Origin: JAJECS01 sp965219705
GTDB taxonomy: Bacteria > Chloroflexota > UBA11872
Direction of reading: 5' to 3'
NCBI GenBank assembly: GCA_965219705.1
Contig: OZ244789.1
Location: forward strand, 3,100,001-3,164,000
Length of the DNA: 64,000 nucleotides
Shown: positions 17,413-25,494 of the stretch, piece by piece
How the letters are laid out: each line of letters opens with the position of its first letter
Numbering within the stretch: position 1 is the first letter of the stretch
Notes under the pieces: generated by a model
Seen by the model: the letters and a program-made list of their open reading frames with translations, nothing else
The model's database searches: none
What the model was told of the DNA's origin: nothing
Program-made: the position numbers and the translations under genes

Positions 17413-17471
17413 GGGCCTGACGAGCTAGCCGGCGGACCGGCGGGGCGTACGCAGCGTCAGCTTCACGCGAG

Positions 17472-19577
17472 TCATGCGGGGTCTGGAAGATGGATGACGG
17501 CGCGTCCCCACGGCTCGATCTCGAGGTCGATGGCGCCGTCGGCAACCGGCAGGTCCGTCTGCGCGAGCAGGTCTTGGGCCGACGTGGCGAGCTGGCAAGG
17601 CCGGAGCCGGCAATGGGCCGGCGTGCGCTCCACGTTGAAGACGAAGAGCAGACGCCCTCCCAGACGCGAGCGCCGCACGACTGGAACAACCGGGTCGCCT
17701 GTTACTTCGATCGGTGCGGCCACTCCGGCGTCCCGCGCCAGCCCCAGCACCACTTCCGGCACCCCCACGTCCCCAAAGCCGGCCGACATCGTGAGACCGA
17801 ACCAGGTGAAGCGGGCATCCTCGGTCTGCACGGCAACCGTTGCTCCATCGAGGGTCGCGACGGCTTTGGTCGTGCCGAGGGGCTCGAGCACGGCATAGCC
17901 GCAGGGGCTGGTGACCGGCACATCGCCGTAAGCCGTCGCCAGCTGATTGCGGCCCTCGCGGACGTCGAATGGCGTAACTCCGGAGAAGTCGGCGACGCGC
18001 ACTCCAAACCGCTCGGCAAATCCCTGCGGGGGCGCGTAGCTCGATTGCCCGTCGGCAGAGTACATGCCAAAACTGCCCTCGGCGACGATTCGCGTCTCGG
18101 GCGAATTCTCCAGCGTTTCTACGATCCGACGTTGCAGCGCCTCGGTCATGAGCGCCGCATTGGGCATCACCACGAGCTTGTAGCCGGACCAATCCATGTT
18201 GGGCGACAGCACGTCGGCCGGGATGCCGCTGCTCCACAACGTGCGATAGACGCCGCGCATGTCCGCCATGAAGCGGTCGCCCTCGTCGTTGTAGGTGAAC
18301 AGCTCCTGGGATTCCGGGTGGTAGACCACGGCCACGTCGGCGGGCGGGCACTCAAGCGGCAGATGCTCGCGGAGGCCCTGAATCTGGGAAACCGCCTCCG
18401 CGGCCGAGGTGAGGCGCGGCGTGTCACGGCCGTCAAGCGCCGTCAGGCTGTAACCCGGCGACTCGAAGCTGAGGTACTCGGGGCGGTATTGCCAAAACAT
18501 TGCGCCGGCGGCGCCGTGGGCCAGCGTCATCCAGAGGAGGGTTGTCGTCTCCTGCGCATCCGACTGCTTCTTCCAGGTCACTCCCGCCGGCGACATGCCG
18601 GCGTAGATCTCCTCGTTCCACCAGCGCCCGTTCTTGCCGACGCTGCGCGACCAATCAAACGAAAACGCCCGCTCGGCGATCTTGTAGGGGTCGTCCGAGG
18701 TGAGGAGGTTGTTGGACGGCATGGACATGCCCCAACTGTCCGCATATGGAGCGCAGACCTCGTCCCAGGGGCGCGGGAACCAGGCGCCATGCGCCCGCTT
18801 CTCGTGCATGGGGTCGATGGCGTTGGTCGTGTCCACCATCCATTGCAGATGGGCAGCCAAGTTTTCATAGTGAAACTGGCGGTACACCAACATCTCGACA
18901 ACGTTGTTGTGGGAGCGCGGTGGCTCAACGTCTTCCCAGCGTCGATAGCGGCGGAGGAAACGTTCGTTCAGCTCGTCCAGGGTGTACCGCTCGCGCAGCC
19001 AGGCCTTGTATTTCGCTCGGGTGTAGTCGCAGTAACACGGATACCCGCCGCCCTGCGGGCTCCAGGCGGCTGAGTAGTTCACGCCGTCCCAAAGCCCCCA
19101 GATCAACAGGCTCGGGCGGTCCTTATACCTATTGACAACGTGCCGCAGCAGAGCGCCGCCGTATTCGCGCCAGGCCGGGTGGTCGTAGCAGTGAATGACG
19201 CCGCCCTGCGGATATGCCGGGCCCGCGTGCGGCGCCACGGTCTGTCCCAGGTAGTTCACGACCCGCATGTCGGGATGTTCACGGGTCAGCCACTCGGGAC
19301 ACGCGCCGTGGGTCCCGAGCATGATGTCCAGCCACACGTACAGCCCGTGTTTCTCCCCGAGGTCGAACATCAGGTCGAAGTCATCGAGCTCGTACTGGCC
19401 CGGCCGAGGCTCCATGTGATTCCAATAGGAGTGGCTGCGCACGATCCGCAGGCCCGCCGCCCGCATGCGCGCGTAGTCGCCGTCCCAGACATCGAGTTTC
19501 GGGATGGGCCCGCGGTAGTGCTCCACGCCGACGGGGAACGGATGCTCGGGAATGCTGGCGAACTCTGGCTCAGGCAT
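17472..19577 (-). CDS. GH42-like (beta-galactosidase family) protein, copy A
   Basis: A 701-residue protein with the GH42 layout. There is an N-terminal TIM barrel (PFPVGVEHYRGP, RMRAAGLRIVRSHSYWNHMEPRPG, HGACPEWLTREHPDM, CYCDYTRAKYKAWLRERY), then a trimerisation/Rossmann-like domain (DVAVVYHPESQELFTYN, YKLVVMPNAALM) and a C-terminal beta domain. The nucleophile region is present as NGRWWNEEIYAGMS (E322/E323). However, the acid/base segment that normally reads W-Q-x-D-N-E reads W160-G-L-W-D-G165, so the catalytic glutamate is absent. The start is the ATG at 19577; a GTG at 19589 is possible. The paralogue at 46703-48799 aligns without gaps over at least the first 330 residues. Confidence 0.75.
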   Translation of the reverse strand: MPEPEFASIPEHPFPVGVEHYRGPIPKLDVWDGDYARMRAAGLRIVRSHSYWNHMEPRPGQYELDDFDLMFDLGEKHGLYVWLDIMLGTHGACPEWLTREHPDMRVVNYLGQTVAPHAGPAYPQGGVIHCYDHPAWREYGGALLRHVVNRYKDRPSLLIWGLWDGVNYSAAWSPQGGGYPCYCDYTRAKYKAWLRERYTLDELNERFLRRYRRWEDVEPPRSHNNVVEMLVYRQFHYENLAAHLQWMVDTTNAIDPMHEKRAHGAWFPRPWDEVCAPYADSWGMSMPSNNLLTSDDPYKIAERAFSFDWSRSVGKNGRWWNEEIYAGMSPAGVTWKKQSDAQETTTLLWMTLAHGAAGAMFWQYRPEYLSFESPGYSLTALDGRDTPRLTSAAEAVSQIQGLREHLPLECPPADVAVVYHPESQELFTYNDEGDRFMADMRGVYRTLWSSGIPADVLSPNMDWSGYKLVVMPNAALMTEALQRRIVETLENSPETRIVAEGSFGMYSADGQSSYAPPQGFAERFGVRVADFSGVTPFDVREGRNQLATAYGDVPVTSPCGYAVLEPLGTTKAVATLDGATVAVQTEDARFTWFGLTMSAGFGDVGVPEVVLGLARDAGVAAPIEVTGDPVVPVVRRSRLGGRLLFVFNVERTPAHCRLRPCQLATSAQDLLAQTDLPVADGAIDLEIEPWGRAVIHLPDPA

Positions 19578-19788
19578 GCGGCAGGCCACGATACGGGGGC
19601 AAGCGGTACCGCGGCATGCTACTTGTCCGCGCTAGTCGGCGCGAGTCAATCGGCGCGGCAGGCCATAGCCCGGCGATGTTTGGCGGTGATCGCCGTTTGG
19701 TAGCGGCATCTTCCCCTGGGGTGTTGCAGGTCGTTCGTGAATCTGAAGCGTCAGCAAATCAAGCCCTGCGCCTGTGCCGCGGGCACCG

Positions 19789-19818
19789 TTGACACCCGAT
19801 TCCCCCCGGGGATAGGAT
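19789..19818 (+). promoter_or_regulatory. Putative sigma-70-type promoter of the first solute-binding protein gene
   Basis: TTGACA at 19789-19794 and TAGGAT at 19813-19818 are separated by 18 bases. The same element (TTGACA, 18 bases, TATCGT) stands ahead of the second copy at 25109-25138, within sequence that is similar on both sides. Conservation across the duplication supports function; GATAAT at 19816-19821 is an alternative -10 with a longer spacer. Confidence 0.5.
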
Positions 19819-20062
19819 AATTGGTACCCAGAGCATCATTAATTTGATCATTTGGCGGCCGCCGTATTTTGGGCAGCCGCTCAGCGGGTGGTGAATGCCT
19901 CGGAAGTCTTGGCCGGCAGGCGCAATCAGCATGGGCGTGCACCGTCAGGGGCCGCGCGTGTGCCCTAGTCGCCGCCGCCGGACGCCCGTGGACCCTCACG
20001 GTCTTACCGATCAAACTGGCTGCTTGAGAGTGACTTACTTTCGTGTCGGCGTGCGTGAGGGC

Positions 20063-20125
20063 AGAGGACACGCGTGCGTCAGTCGTTCGTTGGCGCCGCG
20101 CTGAGCGCCGAATCGGCGGCCGAAG
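20063..20125 (+). repeat. Leader block conserved between the two solute-binding protein genes, copy 1
   Basis: The segment from GCAGAGGACA to the CGGCGGCCG element is closely repeated at 25383-25453, including GCGTGCGTCAGTCGTT and CGCTGAGCGCCG. In both copies a small hairpin can form: GGCGC at 20092-20096 with GCGCC at 20105-20109 here, and GGCGCT with AGCGCC at 25423-25440 there. It lies 30-95 bases ahead of the start codon. It could be a translation or stability element or simply duplicated flank. Confidence 0.45.
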
Positions 20126-20157
20126 GGTCGCTAGATGGATGCCCTTAGGGGGGAAAG

Positions 20158-22284
20158 ATGGCTCGAGACCTGCTGCTGAGTAGACGACGAATGCTCGCCG
20201 TAACCGCCGGAGCCGCCGCCGTTGGCGCGCTGGCAGCGTGCGGTGAAGCGGAGGATGCTGAGCCTGAGGCGGAGGCGGAGGCGACCGCCGCACCCGCCGT
20301 CACCGCGGCGCCCACGGCCGCCCCGACAGCCGCCCCGACCGCGGTCATGACCGAGGCGCCGCCGATGACGGCGGAAGGGCGCAACATGGAGGCCATGGGT
20401 GTCATGCCTTCGAGCTTCCAGGAGGCGCCCGCGCTGGCCGCCAAGGTGGCCGCGGGCGAGCTGCCGCCGGTCGAAGATCGAATCCCGTCGGAGCCGCTCG
20501 TGTGGCAGCCATGGGAGGCAATCGGCAACTACGGTGGCCGGATAAACCTCGCCAGCGTGGCGATCTCGGTGGACATCGGGAACATCAACCGCACGGACAC
20601 CGTGGCCTACAACATGCCGGGCACGGAGCTGGTCAACGACGCCGTCAAGAAGCACTCGGTGAGCCCCGACCGGACGACGGTAATCTTTGAGTTGCGCAAG
20701 GGCCACAAGTGGTCCGACGGCGCGCCGTTCACCTCCAACGACTTCGTGTGGCACTACGAGAACGACATGCTGAACGAAGAGCTGTCGCCGGCGGGTGCTG
20801 GGCCGAAGATCGGCGGCAACCCGCCAGTCGTGCGTGCGCCGGACGAGTTGACCGTCGAAATCGCGTACCCCCAGCCAGCGCCGATTCTGCTGGACCGTCT
20901 CGGCCGCGGTGGGACCGAGCGTGGGTTCTACGTCGTGTCGCACTACATGGAGCAATTCCACGCGGACCACAACCCCGACGCCGCAAAGTTGGCCACCGAC
21001 GCGGGATTCGAGACCTGGGCACAGCTCTATCAGGCGAAGAAGCGCTGGGGAGCTCACCAGAATTGGTTTACGAACCACGCGGTCGATCGGCCGGTGCTGG
21101 CGCCGTGGACGCTGACGGCCTACGCGTCGGACCGCGCCCAGCTTGAGCGCAACCCGTATTACCACATCGTCGACACCGAGGGGAACCAGCTTCCCTACGT
21201 GGACGGCATAGACTACGAGCTGCTCGCCGAAAAAGAGGTGTATCAGATCCGGATCACCTCGGGGGCGATCGACTTCGGGCAGTTCGAGCTCGACTTCAAC
21301 AACATGCCGCTGTACCGGGACAACGAGGCGACCGGCAACTACACAACCTATATATGCCAGTCTCTCCGCAGTTCCGCCCTGGCGCTCGAGCCCAACTGGA
21401 CGTACAAGGACGAGGCGGTCGCGGAGATCTTCCGCGAGCTTGACTTCCGAATCGCCCTCTCGGTGGCTATGGACCGCGACACCATCAACGAGGCCGTCTA
21501 CTTCGGTGAAGCCGTCCCGTTGCAGGGCTCCATCCTCCCGAGCTACAGCTTCTTTCAGGAGGAGTGGGGGTCGATTCACACCGAATACGACCCCGCCAAG
21601 GCCAACGAGCTGCTCGACGGCCTGGGCCTGGACCAGCGGGACGGCGAAGGCTGGCGCCTGCGGCCGGACGGCGAGCGCCTCACGCTGATCTTTGAGATCG
21701 GCGACGAGGAGGGCCCGAAGGACGCCATTGCCGAACTGGTCTCCGAGAACTGGCGCGACGTCGGCCTGGACACCCAGTGGGTCCAGATGCGAGAGGCGCT
21801 GTACGAGGAGCGCCTGGACCTGCTCAACGACATCATGATCGGCACCGAGCACACGGAAGCCTCGGCGTACTTCACGCGCTGGGTCCCGTGGGTCTGGGGT
21901 TACCGCGACAAGCGTTGCGTCTGGGCCGGTGCCTGGACCGAGTGGTTCTCCACCACCGATTGGAGCGAAGCGGGCGGGTTCGTCACGAACGAAGGCACCA
22001 GCGGTCCCGAGCCACCGGCGGAGATCAAAGAGAACGCTGCAGCCAGGTTTCGCTGGCAACTGACAATTCCGGGAACTCCCGAGTACGACGAGTTGGGCAT
22101 CGCGTACTTCGGCTGGCAGGCGGAGAATCTGACGGTGCTCGGCACCGTGGGCCTGGCCCCGCAGCCGACGATCATCAACAACCGGGTAAAGAACGTTCCG
22201 AACGAGGATCTCTGGTTCGGCGCCGGGGCCAACTTCACCAAGCCGTACCGCGCGTTCCAGTGGTTCATCCCGGACGCGGCGTAA
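20158..22284 (+). CDS. ABC transporter solute-binding lipoprotein, family 5, copy 1
   Basis: A 708-residue extracytoplasmic binding protein. The N-terminus has SRRRMLAVTAGAAAV (twin-arginine-like) and a lipobox LAAC with the cysteine near residue 29, then a disordered Ala/Pro/Thr linker (TAAPTAAPTA). The mature domain has DppA/OppA features: LRKGHKWSDGAPFTSNDFVWHYE and FRIALSVAMDRDTINEAVYFGEA. At over 700 residues it is longer than Escherichia coli DppA, as is common for Chloroflexota members that take up peptides or oligosaccharides. A strong AGGGGGGAAAG ribosome site precedes the ATG. It is followed by a hairpin and a permease gene. The paralogue at 25495 is very similar throughout. Confidence 0.92.
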   Translation: MARDLLLSRRRMLAVTAGAAAVGALAACGEAEDAEPEAEAEATAAPAVTAAPTAAPTAAPTAVMTEAPPMTAEGRNMEAMGVMPSSFQEAPALAAKVAAGELPPVEDRIPSEPLVWQPWEAIGNYGGRINLASVAISVDIGNINRTDTVAYNMPGTELVNDAVKKHSVSPDRTTVIFELRKGHKWSDGAPFTSNDFVWHYENDMLNEELSPAGAGPKIGGNPPVVRAPDELTVEIAYPQPAPILLDRLGRGGTERGFYVVSHYMEQFHADHNPDAAKLATDAGFETWAQLYQAKKRWGAHQNWFTNHAVDRPVLAPWTLTAYASDRAQLERNPYYHIVDTEGNQLPYVDGIDYELLAEKEVYQIRITSGAIDFGQFELDFNNMPLYRDNEATGNYTTYICQSLRSSALALEPNWTYKDEAVAEIFRELDFRIALSVAMDRDTINEAVYFGEAVPLQGSILPSYSFFQEEWGSIHTEYDPAKANELLDGLGLDQRDGEGWRLRPDGERLTLIFEIGDEEGPKDAIAELVSENWRDVGLDTQWVQMREALYEERLDLLNDIMIGTEHTEASAYFTRWVPWVWGYRDKRCVWAGAWTEWFSTTDWSEAGGFVTNEGTSGPEPPAEIKENAAARFRWQLTIPGTPEYDELGIAYFGWQAENLTVLGTVGLAPQPTIINNRVKNVPNEDLWFGAGANFTKPYRAFQWFIPDAA

Positions 22285-22301
22285 TCGCGATCTGAGTCGC
22301 T

Positions 22302-22334
22302 GGGAGCCGCCGGTCGATCCGGTCGGCGGCTCCC
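22302..22334 (+). promoter_or_regulatory. Intercistronic hairpin between solute-binding protein 1 and dppB1
   Basis: GGGAGCCGCCG (22302-22312) pairs perfectly with CGGCGGCTCCC (22324-22334) around an 11-base loop. It starts 18 bases after the SBP stop and has no following T-run. The element recurs after the SBP remnant (23861-23893) and the second SBP (27635-27675). A role in stabilising the upstream mRNA or partial termination, giving more SBP than permease, is the usual explanation. Confidence 0.6.
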
Positions 22335-22410
22335 GGCGGCAACTGTCGCGGCGTTCCCACGTATTGGTCGCTTCGAAGGTTAGGAGATTGGACATCCAGG
22401 GACGAAGAGC

Positions 22411-23424
22411 ATGAGGTCCTACCTGGCCAAACGATTGCTGTTCATGGTCGCCAGCTGGTGGCTGCTGAGCGTCGTCGTATTCATCGTCATTCAGCTCCCG
22501 CCCGGCGACTACCTCACGACCTTCATCGCCGGACAGGCGCGCACCGGAACGTTCCTGGAGCTCGAAGAGATCGAAGCGCTCAAGGCCTACTACGGGCTCG
22601 ACCGCACGCCGATCGAGCAGTATTTCTTCTGGGCCGGCCGCTTCGTCATCGGCGACTTGGGCCGCTCGTTTGGCAGCTATGGGCGCACCAACGAGCAACC
22701 CGTCATCGAGGTTCTCGCTGAGGTGCTGCCCTTCACGGTCCTCCTGTCCAGCCTGGCGATCATGTTCACGTATGCCGTCGCCATTCCGATCGGTATCTAT
22801 TCCGCCACCCACCAGTATCGACCCGGCGACTACTTCTTCACCGCCATCGGCTTCATCGGGTTGGCGATTCCTAACTTCATGCTGGCCTTGCTCTTGATGT
22901 ACTTCTTCTTCCAGGCCTTTGGCATCAGCGCCGGCGGGCTGTTCTCGCCCGAGTACGCACTGGCCGATTGGAGCCTGGAGAGGGTTGGGGACATGATTTC
23001 CCACTTGTGGGTGCCGGTCATCGTGCTCGGCACCGCCGGTACGGCCTCGATCATGCGCGTGATGCGCGGCGTGCTGCTCGATGAGCTCGGCAAGCAGTAC
23101 GTCATCACGGCGCGGGCGCGCGGCGTCTCCGAGCGGCGGCTGCTGTTCAAGTACCCGGTGCGCCTGGCGCTCAACCCGATCATCAGCAGCCTGGCCTACA
23201 TCCTGCCGGCCATCTTCGGCGGCAATCCCATCGTGGCCATCGTGCTCAGCCTGCCCATGACCGGGCCCATTCTGCTCAACGCGCTGCTGGCGCAGGACAT
23301 GTTCCTGGCTGGCAGCATCATCATGGTGGAGGGAGCGATCGTCATCTTCGGCACGTTCCTCTCCGACATCCTGCTGGCGCTGGTGGATCCGCGTATTCGC
23401 CAAGAACGCGCCCTGACGGGCTGA
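22411..23424 (+). CDS. dppB: ABC transporter permease, DppB-like, copy 1
   Basis: A 337-residue inner-membrane permease with about six transmembrane segments. The opening KRLLFMVASWWLLSVVVFIVIQLPPGDYL is the family signature in shortened view, and the cytoplasmic coupling motif is MRGVLLDELGKQYVITARARGVSERRLLFKYP. From about residue 105 onward it is almost identical to copy 2 (24000-25010), with only two or three residue changes, whereas the N-terminal third and upstream flank are more different, suggesting gene conversion. The ORF is intact. Immediately downstream is a decayed dppC start rather than a functional dppC, so this permease must pair with the single intact DppC encoded at 28790. 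Confidence 0.9.
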   Translation: MRSYLAKRLLFMVASWWLLSVVVFIVIQLPPGDYLTTFIAGQARTGTFLELEEIEALKAYYGLDRTPIEQYFFWAGRFVIGDLGRSFGSYGRTNEQPVIEVLAEVLPFTVLLSSLAIMFTYAVAIPIGIYSATHQYRPGDYFFTAIGFIGLAIPNFMLALLLMYFFFQAFGISAGGLFSPEYALADWSLERVGDMISHLWVPVIVLGTAGTASIMRVMRGVLLDELGKQYVITARARGVSERRLLFKYPVRLALNPIISSLAYILPAIFGGNPIVAIVLSLPMTGPILLNALLAQDMFLAGSIIMVEGAIVIFGTFLSDILLALVDPRIRQERALTG

Positions 23425-23473
23425 CACGGAACGAGTCTCCTCCAGACCGTCGGCACCGCGCCGCTGCATAGGA
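23425..23473 (+). pseudogene. Decayed dppC 5' end after dppB1
   Basis: Directly after the dppB1 stop the sequence resembles the start of the intact dppC at 28790. CTGACACGG corresponds to CTGACATGG, so the start ATG has become ACG, with a one-base deletion next to it; GGCACCGCGCCGC matches GAGCACCGCGCCGC. Similarity fades after about 50 bases. It is a remnant of an earlier duplicate, with no coding capacity. Confidence 0.5.
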
Positions 23474-23499
23474 CGACCCACGACCTGCGGTTGCGGCAA

Positions 23500-23843
23500 C
23501 CGACGTGGTTCGCCACCACCGATTGGAGACCAGAGGATGGCTTCGCCTGAGGCGAGGCCGCCACGGGCCCGGAGCCGGAGGAGATCAAGGCCAATGCCGA
23601 CGCCAAGTTCCAGTAGCCGAGCACCGCTCCAGCACTCCCGAGCACGACGAGCTGGGCATCGAGTACTGCGGCTGGCAGGCGGAGAATCTGACGGTGATCG
23701 GCACCGTGGGCCGGCCCCCGCAGCCGCTGATCGTCAACAACCGGTTGAAGAACGTTCCGGACGAGGACCTCGGGTTCGGTGCCGGGGCCAACTTCACCAA
23801 GCCCTACTACGGGTACCAGTGGTTTATCCCGGACGCGGCGTAA
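23500..23843 (+). pseudogene. Truncated, frameshifted 3' remnant of a solute-binding protein gene
   Basis: About 345 bases matching the last 110 codons of the SBP genes. TGGTTCGCCACCACCGATTGG begins it in shortened view, followed by an in-frame TGA, a TAG after GCCAAGTTCCAG, and small deletions. The final part is open again: EYCGWQAENLTVIGTVG, then NNRLKNVPDEDLGFGAGANF and YQWFIPDAA, ending at a TAA. All the N-terminal 600 codons, including the signal peptide, are missing. It sits between dppB1 and dppB2, exactly where an SBP would lie in the duplicated unit. Confidence 0.85.
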
Positions 23844-23860
23844 TCGCGATCTGAGTCGCC

Positions 23861-23893
23861 GGGAGCCGCCGGTCGATCCGGTTGGCGGCGCCC
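23861..23893 (+). promoter_or_regulatory. Degenerate copy of the post-SBP hairpin
   Basis: GGGAGCCGCCG (23861-23871) faces TGGCGGCGCCC (23883-23893): one G-U pair and one mismatch compared with the perfect stems at 22302 and 27635. It follows the SBP remnant, showing that the hairpin was inside the duplicated unit and is drifting here. Confidence 0.45.
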
Positions 23894-23999
23894 AGTGGCA
23901 GCGGGCGCAGGGTCTACACTAACCTAGTAGGCTCCAAGGTCAACCGTGTGGGTCGCCGAGTTCTGATTTGAGGCCGGGCGTCCGTGAGGGGCGCAACGT

Positions 24000-25010
24000 A
24001 TGAGGGCGTACCTGCTTCGGCGATTGCTGTTCATGATCGCCAGCTGGTGGTTGCTGAGCGTCGTCGTGTTCATCGTCGTTCAGCTCCCACCCGGCGACTA
24101 CCTCACGACCTACATCGCCCAACAGGCGAGCACCGGAACGTTCCTGGAGCTCGAAGAGATCGCGGCGCTCAAGGCCTACTACAGGCTCGACCGCACGCCG
24201 ATCGAGCAGTATCTCTTCTGGGCCGGCCGCTTCGTCATCGGCGACTTGGGCCGCTCGTTTGGCAGCACTCGCTCCGCTGAGCAACCCGTCACCATGATTC
24301 TCGCTGAGGTGCTGCCCTTCACGGTGCTGCTGTCCGGCCTGGCGATCATGTTCACGTATGCCGTCGCCATTCCGATCGGTATCTATTCCGCCACCCACCA
24401 GTACCGACCCGGCGACTACTTCTTCACCGCCATCGGCTTCATCGGGTTGGCGATTCCTAACTTCATGCTGGCCTTGCTCTTGATGTACTTCTTCTTCCAG
24501 GCCTTTGGCATCAGCGCCGGCGGGCTGTTCTCGCCCGAGTACGCACTGGCCGATTGGAGCCTGGAGAGGGTTGGGGACATGATTTCCCACTTGTGGGTGC
24601 CGGTCATCGTGCTCGGCACCGCCGGCACGGCCTCCATCATGCGCGTGATGCGCGGCGTGCTGCTCGATGAGCTCGGCAAGCAGTACGTCATCACGGCGCG
24701 GGCGCGCGGCGTCTCCGAGCGGCGGCTGCTGTTCAAGTACCCGGTGCGCTTGGCGCTCAACCCGATCATCAGCAGCCTGGCCTACATCCTGCCGGCCATC
24801 TTCGGCGGCAATCCCATCGTGGCCATCGTGCTCAGCCTGCCCATGACGGGGCCTATTCTGCTCAACGCGCTGCTGACGCAGGACATGTTCCTGGCTGGCA
24901 GCATCATCATGGTGGAGGGAGCGATCGTGATCTTCGGCACATTCCTTTCCGACATCCTGCTGGCGCTGGTGGATCCGCGTATTCGCCAAGAACGCGCCTT
25001 GACGGGCTGA
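24000..25010 (+). CDS. dppB: ABC transporter permease, DppB-like, copy 2
   Basis: A 336-residue permease with six predicted membrane helices, nearly identical to copy 1 from residue about 105 to the end and also close to copy 3 (27778). Its 5' flank (TAACCTAGTA, CTCCAAGGTC, TTCTGATTTGAGG) matches the flank of copy 3 rather than copy 1, so copies 2 and 3 share the more recent common unit upstream. The ATG at 24000 follows GAGGGGCGCAACGT. It has no intact SBP directly upstream and only a truncated dppC downstream, but remains open and conserved, so it is probably functional. Confidence 0.9.
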   Translation: MRAYLLRRLLFMIASWWLLSVVVFIVVQLPPGDYLTTYIAQQASTGTFLELEEIAALKAYYRLDRTPIEQYLFWAGRFVIGDLGRSFGSTRSAEQPVTMILAEVLPFTVLLSGLAIMFTYAVAIPIGIYSATHQYRPGDYFFTAIGFIGLAIPNFMLALLLMYFFFQAFGISAGGLFSPEYALADWSLERVGDMISHLWVPVIVLGTAGTASIMRVMRGVLLDELGKQYVITARARGVSERRLLFKYPVRLALNPIISSLAYILPAIFGGNPIVAIVLSLPMTGPILLNALLTQDMFLAGSIIMVEGAIVIFGTFLSDILLALVDPRIRQERALTG

Positions 25011-25011
25011 C

Positions 25012-25164
25012 ATGGCAACTACCGCTTTCGAGCCGGTGAGCACCGCGCCGCAGATTCGCGACTTCACAGCCGCTGAGCGAAACGACGCGCAACCCGCGAC
25101 CGGGGCCATTGACACGCGATTTCGGCTCGGGGTATCGTCAGCGGCCGAACCGCCAAACAGGTAG
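25012..25164 (+). pseudogene. Truncated dppC 5' fragment after dppB2
   Basis: Starting with the ATG one base after the dppB2 stop, the first codons MATTAFEPVSTAPQIR then DFTA match the intact DppC (28790) almost perfectly. Homology ends near base 25087; the frame then runs through unrelated sequence to a TAG at 25162-25164, giving 50 codons. The break lies about 20 bases before the promoter of the next SBP gene and so marks the junction of the tandem duplication. Confidence 0.85.
25109..25138 (+). promoter_or_regulatory. Putative sigma-70-type promoter of the second solute-binding protein gene
   Basis: TTGACA (25109-25114), 18-base spacer, TATCGT (25133-25138). It corresponds to the element at 19789-19818 in spacing and flanks (both read TTGACAC.CGATT). 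It lies immediately downstream of the truncated dppC head. The leader to the ATG at 25495 is 356 bases and contains no supported gene. Confidence 0.5.
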
Positions 25165-25382
25165 GGCTGCCGCGCATTGGGCAGGCTCGGAGTTGTGTTG
25201 CGCGTGTCTGCGGAGGCTCCTCCGGCTGGTGGGGTTCGACGTTGACGTGCGCGATCAGGGAGGCTTGCAAGTCGGAAGCAGACGGCGCCGGACGCCTGTG
25301 GCATTATGCGGCGTGGCTTTCGCGACGCCGCCAATCCAAGCAACGGCTACCGTAACTTTGTGCAGGTTCGGCGCGCGTGGAA

Positions 25383-25453
25383 GCAGAGGACAACAGAACA
25401 AGCGTGCGTCAGTCGTTTCGTGGGCGCTACGCTGAGCGCCGGACCGGCGGCCG
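25383..25453 (+). repeat. Leader block conserved between the two solute-binding protein genes, copy 2
   Basis: Counterpart of 20063-20125. GCAGAGGACA, GCGTGCGTCAGTCGTT and CGCTGAGCGCCG are shared. The small stem is perfect here: GGCGCT (25423-25428) with AGCGCC (25435-25440) and a six-base loop. The rest of the leader upstream (25165-25382) is less similar and shows nothing else recognisable. Confidence 0.45.
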
Positions 25454-25494
25454 GAGTGTCGCCAAAGGGACGTTGAGACCCGAAGGGGGAGAGG

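Larger units (their letters stand above)
19578..20157 (+). other. Divergent intergenic region and long leader of the ABC transporter locus
   Basis: No gene is supported in this 580-base stretch. It contains a sigma-70-like promoter (19789-19818), then a 339-base leader to the first solute-binding protein. The last hundred bases include a block (20063-20125) that recurs ahead of the second solute-binding protein at 25383-25453. Nothing recognisable as a known riboswitch was found. Confidence 0.6.

Noticed and set aside
20131..23499. A 1122-codon open frame on the minus strand across the first transporter unit
   Set aside because: It is the antisense shadow of the SBP and dppB genes, caused by GC-rich third positions. 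Its product has no recognisable domain, and the plus-strand genes are unmistakable.
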